Shown here: positions 13,247-13,294 of the stretch, in pieces
How the letters are laid out: each line of letters begins with the position of its first letter
Position numbering within the stretch: the first letter of the stretch is position 1
Assembly (NCBI GenBank): GCA_030612785.1
Contig: JAUWNF010000034.1
Location: forward strand, 1-13,294
Length of the DNA: 13,294 nt
Direction: 5' to 3'
Source: Phycisphaerales bacterium
Lineage (GTDB): Bacteria; Planctomycetota; Phycisphaerae; UBA1845
Notes under the pieces: model-generated
What the model saw: only the letters and a program-made list of their open reading frames with translations
Databases searched by the model: none
Told to the model about the DNA's origin: nothing
Translations under genes and position numbers: made by a program

Positions 13247-13294
13247 GGCCTGATCGGTTGCCCGCTAGGCCTTTCCGTAGCGCCAGCGCAGATG

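Noticed and set aside
1..13294. CRISPR array or tandem repeat array
   Set aside because: No regularly spaced repeats were seen; the only repeats are the three inverted pairs.

Overview
The window is GC-rich, densely packed bacterial DNA. It most resembles a member of the Planctomycetota. The best pointer is the secreted protein at 6240-8027, which ends in two dockerin-like EF-hand calcium loops and carries a domain resembling DUF7901, a combination typical of that phylum. The phylum call is an inference from protein style; there is no rRNA or other marker gene.

Layout from left to right. 1-872 (-): 5' part of a class III aminotransferase. 889-967: inverted repeat pair. 1100-1825 (+): Tyr/Arg-rich putative lipoprotein. 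1994-2822 (+): toxin-antitoxin pair, a DUF1778 antitoxin and a GNAT acetyltransferase toxin. 2770-3963 (-): HemW-type radical SAM protein, whose tail overlaps the toxin gene. 4269-5390 (+): FHA-domain protein and a single-pass membrane protein. 5511-5583 (-): tRNA-Lys(UUU). 5645-6145 (+): NYN/YacP-type nuclease. 6161-6215: inverted repeat pair. 6240-8027 (-): secreted EF-hand protein. 8303-10513 (-): rpe, a degenerate histidine phosphatase and accD, transcribed leftwards in that order, with a third inverted repeat pair before accD. 10617-13232: a DNA-modification region.

The last region is the most striking. The two ends of one leftward methyltransferase/Mrr-like nuclease gene survive at about 12765-13232 (N-terminal, motif IV DPPF) and 10617-11090 (C-terminal, GIDG...QVK nuclease). 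The middle is gone. In its place sits a complete-looking two-gene restriction-modification cassette: a PD-(D/E)xK-like endonuclease (+, 11135-11905) and a beta-class SPPY methyltransferase (-, 11883-12737), converging tail to tail. One defence gene appears to have been replaced from within by another.

A second notable item is the histidine-phosphatase-fold protein encoded in a 4-base overlap with rpe. It keeps the fold's framing motifs but has lost the RHG arginine and histidine, the second arginine and the second histidine, so it should be catalytically dead. Three intergenic inverted pairs, all built from units beginning GTAGCG or GCAGCG, look like REPIN-type elements. There are no CRISPR arrays, rRNA genes, insertion sequences or phage genes. 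The untranslated stretches approaching 300 bases are 3964-4268, which holds the FHA-gene promoter, and 8028-8302, in which I see nothing definable.
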